This document shows, in pieces, positions 10,495 to 21,972 of a DNA stretch of 64,000 nucleotides; the stretch's first letter is position 1; every line of letters begins with the position of its first letter. The notes under the pieces were generated by a model. That model was not told where the DNA came from. It saw only the letters and a list, made by a program, of their open reading frames with translations, and did not search any database. The DNA comes from Mortierella alpina. Taxonomy: Eukaryota; Mortierellomycota; Mortierellomycetes; Mortierellales; Mortierellaceae. Where the stretch lies: positions 1,674,001 through 1,738,000 of the forward strand of contig JANATF010000007.1 of NCBI GenBank assembly GCA_029449245.1, read 5' to 3'. The position numbers and the translations under genes were made by a program.

Positions 10495-13282
10495 ATGGCC
10501 CATTCAGCGACTTCCCTGTGCCAGTTCTTCCAGTCCAAGAAGGGCTGCCGGAAGGGCGCAGACTGCCGCTTCCTGCACGACACTAGCAGCAACCCTGCAG
10601 CCACAGCGACAGCAAAAAAGCCAGCAGCAGCAACAAGACCTCCAGCAACAAGAGCCCCTGTGCGCAAACCTGTCCCAAAGCCTCTTCAGAACCTCAACCA
10701 AAACGACGCGGCATCGTCGCTCCGCGCCTTTGAGATCTCCCAGGTACAGAGCCGCTTCGCTCAGACCTTTGTCGCCAGGAACGACACTCTCTTCCAGCTG
10801 CAGATCGTCCCAAGCGACCCCGACTTTCCGTACGAGATCGAGTCTCTCCACGTGCAGCTGACGGTACCAACAGCCTACCCTGCCACCCCCTGCAGCGTCG
10901 CTGTCCTCAACAAGGACATTCCAAAGGGATTTGCTACCAACCTCGAGCGCGGGTTTGCAGAGGCTGCTCGCCAGCCAAAGTCGCTCCTCGCCCACCTCAA
11001 CTGGCTCGACGCCAACATGGAGCCGCTGCTGCAGAAGCCCCCAGCGCCCACCATCCGCTTCATCGGCCACGGCTCCAGTCAAGCGACGGGATCGCCTTCA
11101 TCAACCACTTCATCACCAGTCTCATCACCTTCACTTCCACCTCCCTTACCCAAGCCAGTCTCATCCTCATCCACAAGTCCCTCGACCTCCTCTCCATCGC
11201 ACAGCGCGCCAGCAACAGCGTCAAGGACATTGCCACCTACACCAAAGGCCTCAGAGCCGACTTTCACTGCTGATCAGATCGAGCAGGCTGGACTTCAACG
11301 TCAAAAGCAACTCAACCAGATCCAAGCGCGCTTTCGGTCGTCGTTCGAGTCCATCTCAGCCACAACCGTGCGGATATCATTAGAATCTCCAGGGAGAGAA
11401 CCACTGTGGATCAGCCTGCTAGTGCCCAAGGTTTTCCCACTTGAGCCCTGCAACATCCGCCTCAAGGACGAGAATCGCAATCCCGAGATAGAGTCCTGGC
11501 AGGCCAGGTAAAAAAAAAGGACCTTCCCCCCCCCTCCGCCCCCTTTCTGCCCCTGTTGACAGGGCTGAACTGTTGCACAACCGTTGAGAAAATCCGCAGT
11601 ACTAAAGTTCTTTTGTGCGCGTACACAGGAACGTGGAACAGGGCTTCCGCAAGATCGTCATGGCCAGTCCGCAACTTTCGCTCTTCCAGCTGTTGAACCA
11701 GCTCAACCGTGATCTCAAGGACCTGTTGAATATGCCTCAACAGTCCACGACAGTTCTCACGCCATCACCAGCTCCATACGCATCCTTATCGTCGTCGTCG
11801 TCATCAACATCGGCATCGGCATCAGTAAAGACAGAGCCTCCTGTCACGTCGTTTCCTTCACCACCCACGTCTCAACTGGCCGAGCTGGCCTCGTCCGCCA
11901 TGCAAAAGACGTCGGCCCCTGTCATCATGCCCAAGGAGCAAGAACACGCATATCGGACCTCAAAAGTGATCTACGTGGATGCACCCCCCAAGACTCCGGC
12001 ACGAAACTTTGATCAGGACCATGACCAGGGCATGGCTACAAGTGAGGACGACGAGGACAGTCAAAGCGACTCTGACGAGGAGTCAAGCAGCTCAGGATCC
12101 GAAGCAGGATCGCAGGATTCAAGCGACGACAACGACGACGACGACGACGACGAGGAGGAGGAGGAGGAAGATCATCCAGCATCAACCAACACTGACGGTC
12201 CCGGTTCAGAGTCCTCGCCCAAACGAGGTGTCGAGATCCGCATGCCGGACCTGAAGCTGGATCACATCTCGCTCCTCCACTGCCGCTCCCTGAATCTTTT
12301 AGTCCGCTGTAATCGCTGCAAGGGTCTGATCGAGATCCCGGACCTATTACCGGACGATGGACGCCCCGCCGCCTCTGCCTCTGGATTAGACAAGAGGAAA
12401 TGGAAGACCTGCGAGAACTGTCAGTCTGTTCTGGGCGCGCATTTCCGAGCCGAGTATATCCACATCCAGTCGCGCACCATCGGATATATTGATCTGGCGG
12501 GCTGCACCGCGTTCGATCTGCTACCGTCCGTGTTTGTCCCAACGTGCAGCGAATGTGACCAAGTCCTTGGCTCTACCGCCGAAAGCAACCTCACCAAGGA
12601 TTCAGCCACGGACTCAACAACTGCAACAACATCGTCGTCGTCGTCTTTGGTCACCACAACAGCTCATTCTGTGGCTACGGGTTTCAGACAGAAAATCGGT
12701 CGAGGCATGTCCGCCACGGCCAATTGCCGCCGATGCCACGTCCGCTTGACGTTTACGATGGAGGGCGAGATCAAGTTTGTGAAGCAGAGTCCCGGTGATC
12801 TGATGAGGGCCAGCGCGGCCACGTTGGAGCAATTGCCGCTCAAGAAGAAGGCTGCCCGGCATAACAAGAGTGGACTTGATTTCGAGCTCAAGGTGGGAGA
12901 ACCCTTGCCACGGAAGGGTGCCTGTGACCACTACAAGAAATCCCGGCGCTGGTTCCGCTTCCCGTGCTGCTCCAAGATATACCCGTGCCATATATGCCAC
13001 GACGTCAAAGAAGCCGACTCTCATGAATGTGAATACGCCAAGCGGATGATCTGCGGTCACTGCTCCAGAGAACAAACCGTGAGCGACAAGGCCTGTGTGT
13101 GTGGTGAGAGCCCCGTCAAGACGACGGGGGGGTCGGGCGCCTACTGGGAGGGCGGACAAGGAATGCGAGACAAGACCAAGATGAGTAGCAAAGACCCTAG
13201 AAAGTTTCGTGGCGCCAACAAGACCGTGGCCAAGAAGCAGGTCGGAGCTGAGAACGTCCGCAAACGCGCCCCCAAGCATTGA
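10495..13282 (+). CDS. CCCH, RWD-like and CHY zinc-finger protein
   Basis: Two exons (10495-11507 and 11629-13282; GTAAAA donor, ACAG acceptor, matching phase) encode 888 residues. The N-terminus carries a CCCH zinc finger (CQFFQSKKGCRKGADCRFLH). Two RWD-like segments follow, then an acidic Asp/Glu/Ser run and several CxxC pairs. A C-terminal CHY zinc finger has the typical CDHYKKSRRWFRFPCC core, followed by CHICHD and CGHCSREQ. CCCH fingers usually bind RNA, RWD domains mediate protein contacts, and CHY fingers occur in ubiquitin-related and redox proteins. This combination is conserved in fungi but, to my knowledge, functionally undefined. Role and location are not predictable beyond likely RNA or protein binding. 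The start at 10495 is the Met just before the CCCH motif. Confidence 0.88.
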
Positions 13283-13349
13283 TAGTAAAACCCTTAGACA
13301 TACCTCAACGTGAAGTCTTTTTTTTTTTAATGTGAGGACGTGTTGTTTT

Positions 13350-15029
13350 CTATCGTTTGCGCTTGTGCTCGTGCATGATCATATCATCGTAGAGCACTGC
13401 AGGTCGAAGAGGCCATTGCTCAAACTTGAGCGCGACCTCGTTGAGCTGCTCTAGAGTCATGTGCTTGACCTTGATGCTGTGATCAAAGCTCAAACGGCCG
13501 AGCAAGATGTCTGCTCCTGGACCCAGTAGTCTAGAGGATCGTCAACAATTAGCATCTATCGTTACAGCAGGGATCCAACCCATATCCACAAACATCTTTC
13601 TCTCGTCTTACTTGATGACTTTGTTGAGAGCATGCGACTTGTTGGTGAAGAGACTCCTCAAGCAAAAATCCATGACTTCCATCGAAGCTATAAATAACCA
13701 AACATACGCCCACGGTCAATAACTTTTTTTTAGCTGTGCAATATATCATCCAACATACAGCCAAAAAAACCCCCTGCTATCACTTTACTCTCCAGCTTGG
13801 GTTTCTCGTGAGGTACCAGGCGTAAGAGCTGGTAATCATAAGGCAGATGAAAGTGCGCAAGCCCTGGACGCATCAATGGCGTAATTTCTGCCGCTGCCTC
13901 GGCCAGAAGCGTCACCCTATTCCGTGAAGGCGTTCCTGGTGCTGCAATGAGCCTCTATCGAAAAGAGAACCGAGTTCGTAGTTTTTTTTTATCATCAACC
14001 CTTAGTCAGTATTGGATCAACCAAAAAGAAAAACTGGTCCTCGTGTCGTAAAAGCCAAACTCGCGTTTTTACCTTGACGGCGTCCTTATAGCAAAATATG
14101 TACATCTCCACGCGACCTAACCCGAACACGCCCATTCGATGTATGGACGCGGCCAAAAGATCATGTAACACCTTCTCGCCTGTGATGGAGTTCGGGAGGG
14201 ATCCTACGAGCATGATCTCCGATTGGATCTTGTCCCAGGCTTGTGGTTGAAGGCCAGGTAACACATCCACCTCTGATTCTAATACCGATTCATAAGGATC
14301 GACAAAGGGGTTCAGCGCAAAATGCCGGATCCTGCCTTCTGAACTCTTTTCGAGCAACTAGTGGTGTTTGTCAGCACGGGAGGTGTGGCGGATCAAAAGT
14401 GAAGAAGAAGACGAGAGGGGCATCAGATGATGGGTTGTCCCGGACTATACAAGCGTCGATCCCTGCTTACCCCACCGCATGGGGTAAAGTACCTAGTATC
14501 ACCCAATGCACTCTCTTCATACCTCTAATGAATTTTGGAAATACTCGCCGTTCTCGACCGTGATAACCTTCTTGGCGCCAGCCAACGCCATGGATCGCGT
14601 CAATTGACCAGGACCTGATCAAAAGGCAGGAGAGCAGATCAGTAACTGGAAAAAAAATGTAGAGATCCTCGTGCGGAGACAAATGAAATAATAGCCTTTC
14701 TGAGCAACAACCGGATCCTTTTGTATCCTAACCTGCAAAGATCTCTATGATGGAGCGATTTGGATTGCTGTGGATCTGCATCTCTTTTGCAGCCATATCT
14801 ACAGAACCACATACAAAAGGAATTCGGAAATTAGGTGCTTGTGGTTGAGGACGAGAGATAGCAGCATTGATCCCTAGCCAAGGTTCTCTGCGTCGTTACC
14901 GGCAACACTCTCTGTCATGACGTTAACTCTCAGGTTTCCGCGTGCCCTGGACCCCTTGAAGACCGTGGGCCATAACTCTGGAGCTGCCAGCTTTGGGAGC
15001 GAGTGTAGAATGGAGCGCGCTGCAGCCAT
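13350..15029 (-). CDS. Mitochondrial rRNA dimethyltransferase/transcription factor (Mtf1/KsgA family)
   Basis: Seven short exons (15029-14900, 14798-14733, 14614-14523, 14357-14073, 13954-13789, 13687-13612, 13530-13350) join in phase to give 331 residues. The SAM-binding motif of the KsgA/Dim1/TFB family is present (IIEIFAGPGQLTRSMALAG), followed by the acidic strand end VITVEN. A central segment starts near MLVGSLPNSITGEKVLHDLL, and an all-helical C-terminal domain starts near FCLRSLFTNKSHALNKVI. The family includes dimethyladenosine transferases and the mitochondrial transcription factors derived from them (TFB1M, TFB2M, Mtf1). The strict NPPY/NIPY catalytic motif is not evident where expected; GSLPNSI stands in its place, which favours a transcription-factor-like or low-activity member. 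A basic N-terminus fits mitochondrial import. Confidence 0.82.
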
Positions 15030-15291
15030 GAAGAAAAGGAATGAAAAGGAATGCGAAAAATAAACCTGAGAGGGGGTAGGGTAGGGTAGGGTATGGTTGA
15101 GTCGAGGCTGGCTATTGCGAGTAAAGTGTACAGACAAGGGGCTACAGAGAAAGTCCAGAGGGATGGCAACAACTCGGGATTCGGTTGATTAGGCTTGCAA
15201 GGAAGGGTTGCGCTTTGAAAACGGTTCACCATAAGTAAACAACAGCTGGGCGAAAGAGAGGATATGTGACAGCGATATAGCACTGGGAATT

Positions 15292-18200
15292 TTATTGCTC
15301 GGGAGACACGGTCTCCTCAGGTGCATTGGGCGTAGCGGGGTCGGAGGCCACAACCTCAGGGGTGGCACTATCCTCATTCGTGGCGGCAGCTGCAGCAAGG
15401 GCCTTTTCTCGCTCGGCCTTTTCTTTCTCCATCTATGAACGAGTCAGGGCATAAAAAGGCAAGCATTAGTAAGGATATGATATGTGTCTCCGAAGGAAAC
15501 TCGCCTTAACAACTGCAAAGACCAGGTTGTCTACTCACCCTTGCCTTCCACTCGTGTGCTTTGCTGAGGAGCTTAAAGTTGGGCTTCTCGGTCTGGTCAT
15601 CGGGAAAGATGTAGTCGTAGTACTCTTCCCATTGAGACGATCCTCCAACGCCGCCATTTGCAGCCTCGACCTGGCGACGCTTCTTGACCATTTTGGGCAT
15701 GAGATCCTGCACGCTCTTGAGAGTCTCGGCCGTTCCCTTCGCCTGCTCGAATTCTTTCCAGGCCTCGAGAAGAATCACTCTCTCCTCCTTGAGACTCTGC
15801 TCCTTCATAGTCTGGCATCCCTTCTTGAACACATCCCGCGCCAAAGCCGATTGTCCCTCCTGAGGAACACTGGCTTCGAAATGCGCCCAACTGATCCACA
15901 CCTTGACGTGTGCAGTCCTCTCCAGCAATCTCCTGTAGAGTGACCGCGCATTATCCCATTCCTCCTCACCAACCTCGAAATCAATATACGATTTCCACAG
16001 AATCTCGGGCATGTCCAGTTCTGGCTGGGCAATCGCCAGGTCAAAGATAGCCCTCGCACGCTCCGTATCCTGCAGCTCACTCTCCAACTCTGCAAATTTG
16101 ATCCATGCTGCACAGTTTGAGGGCGACCATTCCAAGTACTTGGAATATAACGTCCTTGCTCTATCAATTGCTCGAAGCTATTTCATGTAATTAAAACGAG
16201 GTGTATCAGTATACAGCCCGTACATCCGAGAAAACACTCAAGCGGCGTACAAAAAGTCTGGAAACAGAACTCACCTCCAACTCCAGTTCAATGTAACCCT
16301 TGAAAAGCCTATCCTTGGGGCAAATGCCCAATGCCATTCCCAAAGTCTTGCGCGCCGCTGTCAAGTCAAGCTGCCGGATCTCGAATTTGGCATAAAGCAA
16401 CCAGATCTTGGCGAATGTGAACTTTTTGTGAGGAATGAGTTGGATACATCCCTTGTAGACTTGTCTTGCGCGCTCGTAATCCTAAATCATACGCATGTCC
16501 TGTGATTAGTCTTCTCCCTCTGGTCTCTCTCTTATGCTCATCCAGACTTGTAAACAGCGATAAATCACACGTTGTTCACATCTATTGTTTCCACATACCC
16601 TTGTCTCCAGCTCCTCGAAAAGGGCGTATTTGATCCAGAGATAGATATACCGCCTCCAAAGTCGCTTCTCCTGTGCTGGCGGTACCTGAGCAATAGCACG
16701 CTCGTATACCTCACGAACACGATCCACGTCGCCCGTGCTCTCCTCGAGTTTTCCATAATCGAACCATGTGTCGTAGTTTTTGAGGTTTGTAGCCAGATCC
16801 TAATAAAGTCGTACAATTCACATGATAGTCAGTACCGATTCATGCTGGTCATGCTATGAGGGATTCTAGCGACGGGGCCTTCCAGGCGCGAAACTTACTG
16901 CCTCATACTGTAGACGCCTCTTTCCAACAACAACGTCCTCAATCCCGTCCTTGTCGCCATACTGTTTTTCGAACTGAACATATTGGTTGTAAAGAGCCTG
17001 TGATTTCGACCGAGGAATGCGATCCAGTGCGTACTTGTAAATAACGCGTGCTCTTTCGATCTACATGGGCAAACATTCAAGATAAAAGTTAGACATGAAT
17101 ACAAGCCAGTGAAGAAAAAGGGACAGCAAAGGGTTCCTCCATGAATGAACGAGTGAACGTTACCTCCTTTTGCCGTGTCTCGTATTTCGCAAACGCAATA
17201 AAGAGACGCTGTTCCATCAGTTCCTCGCCCATGACCTCAATAGCCCTTGTAAAGATCTCACGAGCCTTCTCGGTCTTGCCCTCCCGTTCCTCAAACTCGG
17301 CCCATTTGATCCAGTTCTTGGGGTCAGGGTGAATATGCACAAACCGCTCATAGATGACGCGAGCTCGCTCCAACTCCTTGTAACGCTTCTCAAACTTGAC
17401 ATAGGCCATCCAGGCCTCCTCTTCTGGCTCCCATTGCATCCAGCGTTCGAAAATCTGACGTGCGCGCGCAACTTCTTCCAGCATCTCCTCCATGTAAGTG
17501 TACTTGAGCCTGTCATTCAAAAATGAGGAATTCATGATATCAGTATGCGATCGAGAAGAATTAACATTGGGAAGACAAAAAAAACAACAAAGCACTCACC
17601 AGAACTGATCACGACGCGGCAAGATGGTAACGATCCTGTCAAAGAGATTACGAGCCAGGGCAACATTCTTGTGCTTCATCTCCATCTCGACGTATTTCTG
17701 ATAAACGGTTGCGTTCTTGCTATCAACATGCAAAGCACGCTCATAAATCGAACGAGCCCTGTCAAAAAAAAAAGTAAACAGCAACGGGCAGATCAAGGCA
17801 TTAGTATCAGAGCAGTTCCCTCTGTTGCAGTAGTGCACCCATCGTTTTAAATTATGAAAAGAAAGCTCCTTCCTTCTGTTTACCTTTGAAGCTCATCCTG
17901 ACTCTCCTCCCAAGTCGCATATTTGAGCCATTCTCCAATATGCATCCGACTGCGTTGAATACGATCCTCAAACTCCTTGCGTTTCCTGCCTCGGTACTCT
18001 AGAAGCTCTGCTTGGTCATGGATCTTCTGTTTGGGAACTTTAATGGCCACCTCCTGACGCTCCTTGGCCTCGCGCAAGATCTGCTCAGCCGAGATTTGAA
18101 CAGGCGCCGCATTCTTGTTCTTGATCTATTAAGGTGAATTGCACAAACAGTAGTTTCCACACCGTTAGAAATCGCGTTGTGGGAGGAAAGAGGCGCATCG

Positions 18201-18332
18201 TTTTGCATTGTAGGTTTGAGGATTGAGGTTTTTTGCCAGGTGTCGTTTCGAAGATGGGAAAGGGTGAACATGTGCATCCGATTGGGGTGTTAGAATTCTT
18301 GCCTTGGGAGGTTGGTTAGATCGCTTCTCCAT
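15292..18332 (-). CDS. CLF1: Pre-mRNA splicing factor Clf1/Syf3 (crooked-neck, HAT repeats)
   Basis: The protein starts [10 protein letters not shown] and continues [20 protein letters not shown], the signature N-terminus of Clf1/Crooked neck. Many HAT repeats follow, with typical blocks such as [20 protein letters not shown] and [20 protein letters not shown], and a short Ala/Thr-rich tail ends at the TAA at 15294-15292. Clf1 is a scaffold of the NTC/Prp19 complex in the spliceosome. The gene has about ten exons. Exon 1 is 18332-18303 and appears to use a GC donor (AAG|GCAAGA), since only that junction with the TAG acceptor before 18125 gives the conserved sequence. A transposon target-site repeat lies only about 112 bp upstream of the start codon, so the present promoter is shortened or supplied by the element. 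Confidence 0.93.
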
Positions 18333-18444
18333 GACGACTGTAGGCTACTGTTCTCGCAGGGAGAACTCACAGAGGGGATGATGCTGGTACAAGAGCTGCA
18401 CAATAAACCGCCTTAGACTTTAAAAAGGTACTATGACGTCACTA
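18333..18444 (-). promoter_or_regulatory. Remaining proximal promoter of CLF1
   Basis: About 112 bp separate the CLF1 start codon from the edge of the inserted transposon. The stretch includes a CRE/ATF-like palindrome (TGACGTCA, about 18434-18441). Anything that lay further upstream is now separated by 7.8 kb. Confidence 0.5.
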
Positions 18445-18454
18445 GGCGAGAGGG
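18445..18454. repeat. Left target-site duplication (10 bp)
   Basis: GGCGAGAGGG here is repeated exactly at 26214-26223, in the same orientation. The identity extends to 12 bp (GGCGAGAGGGGA), so the exact boundary is uncertain by about one or two bases. A 9-11 bp duplication suits Mutator-like elements. Confidence 0.8.
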
Positions 18455-18480
18455 GAAAGTAGCCAAAACCCAATGCAACT
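18455..18480 (+). repeat. Left terminal inverted end
   Basis: GAAAGTAG, an 11-base spacer, then TGCAACT. The reverse complement of the right end reads GAAAGCAGTGCAACT, so 14 of 15 positions match if the 11-base segment at 18463-18473 is treated as an insertion. This is a short imperfect terminal inverted repeat. Confidence 0.65.
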
Positions 18481-18526
18481 CAATTAGATGACAAGGAAAT
18501 AAAGTTTTTTTGAGTTTTTGGGTTCC

Positions 18527-21317
18527 TCATTGACACTTTCTCCCGGCACCAATCTCATTCACACCTTTCACATCGCGGTATGCACTCTCGAGTGTGGCCA
18601 CGGTGCTCCGCATGTAATCTAGTGTGCACTTTCTGCCTCTTCCATCTCTCAAGATATGATTGCCCATCTTGATCCACAGCTCCTTGGGCTTCGTTTCACA
18701 ATCTGCAAACGCCTGGGCAACCTCCTCCTCGCGTTTTCGCTTCCGAAGCTCCTGCTCCTGGGCTCGCTGAACCCGCAGTAACAGCTGAACGTTTATAGGG
18801 ATGCTTTCAGGAATAGGCGGGTTATTGTCAACAGCGAAATCATCTTGATCGTTTTCCACCACATTGTCCTCTGGATCAGGATCAGGAGTGTGTTTGACCT
18901 CGAAGACATCAAAGATTCTTTCGACCAAGTAGAGATGCTTGCAAGGAATCTTGTGCTTCAAGTGGTCAGGGCACGTACAGGAAAGTAGCAGGGATTTCTC
19001 CATGCTCACAGCAATTGTGTATTTTAATCCGGCTCTCGTGAACAACTTTACGAGGAACTACAGTTCATGTGCAAGAAAAGGTTTGAATTGTTTCTTTGAA
19101 TGGAAACTTGGTCGGTTGAAATACAAAGAATACACATGTACCTTTTGCTCTTCCATCCTCTTTATAATCAACTCCAACGCTCTCTCAACAGTCAATTCCA
19201 TCGCCTTGGCCTTCCTCTTTTGATCTTGAAATAGGTGACTCGAAAATCCTGATCCACAACTCCTAGCAACACATACATAAGGTAGTCGGTGCGCACGTTG
19301 CGCTCGTTACCAAATGATGTTATTTGAGGGTTTTGTGCCAACTCTCAACCAGGTTGTTTGTATCGATGTGCTGGTAGTCCTGGAAAAGCACAATCGCAAA
19401 ACCTCAGTCATTAACAGGTTAACAGGTGAGAGAAAAGGTGATATACTGCGAACTGTGAACATCAATTTGTACCGGTCTGGCAAACTTCACCCAGCGCTGC
19501 TTTTGAGTTTCTGGCATCCAATTCTTCTCGATGAGTGTTTGAGCTGCTGGGAACGTGGTGGTGAACATCTGCCATGAATTCTGCAGTTCCTCCTCCGTGT
19601 CCGCATTACGAACTTGATTCAGTAGTGGCCGCATCTCATTCACCTGCCTTGCCTATATGAACAAACTTGTCAGTACATGTAGGCCATAACATAAGAAAGG
19701 AAGGCAGACCCAGGTGTAGCGGCTTACCGAATGATTGTTTTTCAGGTGGTGTTCCCACAGTTGCCCTACATGAAAGTGGCAGTAGTAAATGCGCGAACCC
19801 TGGAATGCTTTCAAGATCGCCTCAGCCTCAGTTACAGAACAATCCACCATGAATTTGTCTGCTCGGAGATTGCAGTCAGACCTCAACCATCGCAGCCATT
19901 TCACAAGAATGTACCTATGTAATAATATAGATCCTAGGTTAGAGCATATTCACAACATTCCGCCAACTCAACATGAAAAAAATCACCATGAAAAACTTAC
20001 TGCGATTCTGAATTGCATGTCATGAAGGCAATGGGAATACCTTTTAACACGAACTTATCCTTCATCAGAATGGTGAACAAATATGCGGACAGGTGCATGT
20101 TGTTGTCGCCCACAGGTTGCAGGCTTTTGACGCTTTTATGAGTAGAGTCCATGCAGGCAATCATGGTGTTATTTGCCATCACCTAGTGTGCGAATTAGAT
20201 GCATGTGGCCCACCGTGCCAGTATCGTGTGCAATGGCCTCACTTGGAATTCGTCGCACAAACTCCCTGTCATGCACCAAATTGAGTGAAAGTAGTACCGG
20301 TAACTGAAAGTGGGTACACCAAGCGACCATGAAATGCTCCTTCGGAAGGCCATCAATGTTGCGCGAGACTATCCCTTTGCCTCCTTTTGACTGAACGTCC
20401 TCAATCCACATGGCCAGTACATCAGGGCTTTTTTGCGAGCTCCTCTTTCTCTTGCGGTAGATGGCTTGACGCACATCATCATATTGATGAAAAACCCCGA
20501 AGGAGCTGTCCCAATACTCTCAATCTACTTCAAAAACATGCATGTAACTTATCGGACATCTGGGGGACCCGTATCACAAACACATACCACGCGCAATTGA
20601 TCGTCGTCTGGGCGTACAGATGGCTCTCTTGAACCATATTCTGAACCCAATGGTATTCATTTCGACCGAGAGGGAATTCAGATACCACCTTAGGGCCTGT
20701 GGGATGACAATGTTTCCAAAGTACTCGACTTCCACTTGATCTTGCCCAACGAGCTTTTTTCATCCGAATATACGCCTTGCATCCCTGGCCGACAGATTGG
20801 CGCTTGAAAGCAATTTCGCGTCAGGCCCATGAGTGTCTGCATACATGCTTTAAAGACCAGTCGTAGAGCCGTCTCGCTCCTGGGCCAGCTTTGTTATAAA
20901 GAGGGGCTTGTCATAACTTGGAAGAGGAGAGTTTGGGCCGTTATTGTCTACGTAGAATGGCCGGGAGTTTTTCTCCGAGATATATACCCATTGAAAGGCA
21001 TATCTTTCCTGATCCCAAAATGATCGGAACTCTGCCCAAGTAAATGTCGCTCGGTAAGGATGAGGGGAATTTGGATTTCTATGGAGTGCTTGCGGCTCTA
21101 TGGACTTCATTGGATCATAATCTATAGCGTAATGTAGGATGTCTTTAAGTTTGAGAAATTGGGATTGCATCCTTGCGAACGTGAGCGATGGAGAGAGAAG
21201 TAAGGAGTGAGGGTCCGTGGTTTGCCAAATCTCAGGGGTGAAGGAGTGAATACTGTACCTATACAGTTCAGTGCGCAACAATCGCGTCATTTGCGTGCTT
21301 GACTCACCATGCTCCAT
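18527..21317 (-). pseudogene. Decayed Mutator-like (MULE) transposase with SWIM zinc finger
   Basis: Fragments on the minus strand keep the MULE order. A Cys/His N-terminal region comes first (GCKAYIRMKKARW near 20760). The first catalytic Asp lies in IACMDSTHKS (about 20150) and the second in ADKFMVDCSVTEAEAI (about 19850). They are followed by YYCHFHVGQLWEHHL, the NNLVESWHKTLK block (about 19325-19360) and a C-terminal SWIM finger (CTCPDHLKHKIPCKHLY, about 18950). The gene looks inactive. An in-frame TGA sits at 20823-20821 just upstream of the zinc-binding stretch, and a TAA at 19322-19320 with a frame change interrupts the NNLVESWHK block. A further frame shift lies near 19225. I could not build a fully consistent exon chain. 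An extra 5' exon may lie at 21523-21834. Sequencing error is an alternative to decay. Confidence 0.82.
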
Positions 21318-21972
21318 GGAAGAGCTGCGAGTCTTCCATGTGAATGTTCTGGGCGGTTTAGGTCCTCATCAAAAACGCGCCAGAGTCGCTTTAGCATGAA
21401 TCTGCGTGGCACCTTGGGTCGTCAAAGTAACCGACCCATCTTGTATACACTCATTCATTTTCAATTGCAGGGTTCGCTCGCGACCCTCAAAAGTAGTGTA
21501 TAGCAGGTTCCCTTGGCAGTCTTCATGTTTTCCAATTGCTGGTTGTCACAAGAAACATCCACACCTTGGAAGTAAATGGGCAACGGGTGGCCAAAGCGTC
21601 CAGTGGGAGGGCACAAGTATTTTCGTACATGATACTCCAATACACTTTAGCTTGAAAAGGAAGAACATAGGGGACGATGGATCTTAGTGTAGTTCTGAAA
21701 ACTAACGACGATTGATCGTTCGTCCCGCACCTTCTCTTCGGGGTTGTGCTACATGCATTGGTCTTGCAGGAAGGCCAAAGCGTAGTCTCGACCCCAGCCC
21801 TCTCAGTTGTGTACGTGGACCAAATGGATTTCACCTCCTTGGACGTGGACCAAATGGATTTCTCCTACTTGGACCAACGCATTCAAATACGTTCTTTCGT
21901 TTACACCCTCACCATCTTTTCACATTCCTTTCACTTTTCCCTTCACTACTAGTTGATCCCCTCTGTTGAACC
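21318..21972. promoter_or_regulatory. Internal divergent promoter region of the transposon
   Basis: The gap between the transposase start region and the fusion gene start. The part nearest the fusion gene is CT-rich (about 21895-21960) and holds a 30-bp tandem duplication (21813-21872). A minus-strand reading frame at 21523-21834 could be a lost 5' exon of the transposase, but I recognise nothing in it. Confidence 0.45.
21813..21872. repeat. 30-bp tandem duplication upstream of the fusion gene
   Basis: Two copies of a 30-bp unit beginning ACGTGGACCAAATGGATTTC, differing at two positions, with the start of a third copy after 21872. It ends about 100 bp before the start codon of the FEN1-Fanzor gene and contains an E-box-like CACGT core on the opposite strand. 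Confidence 0.85.
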
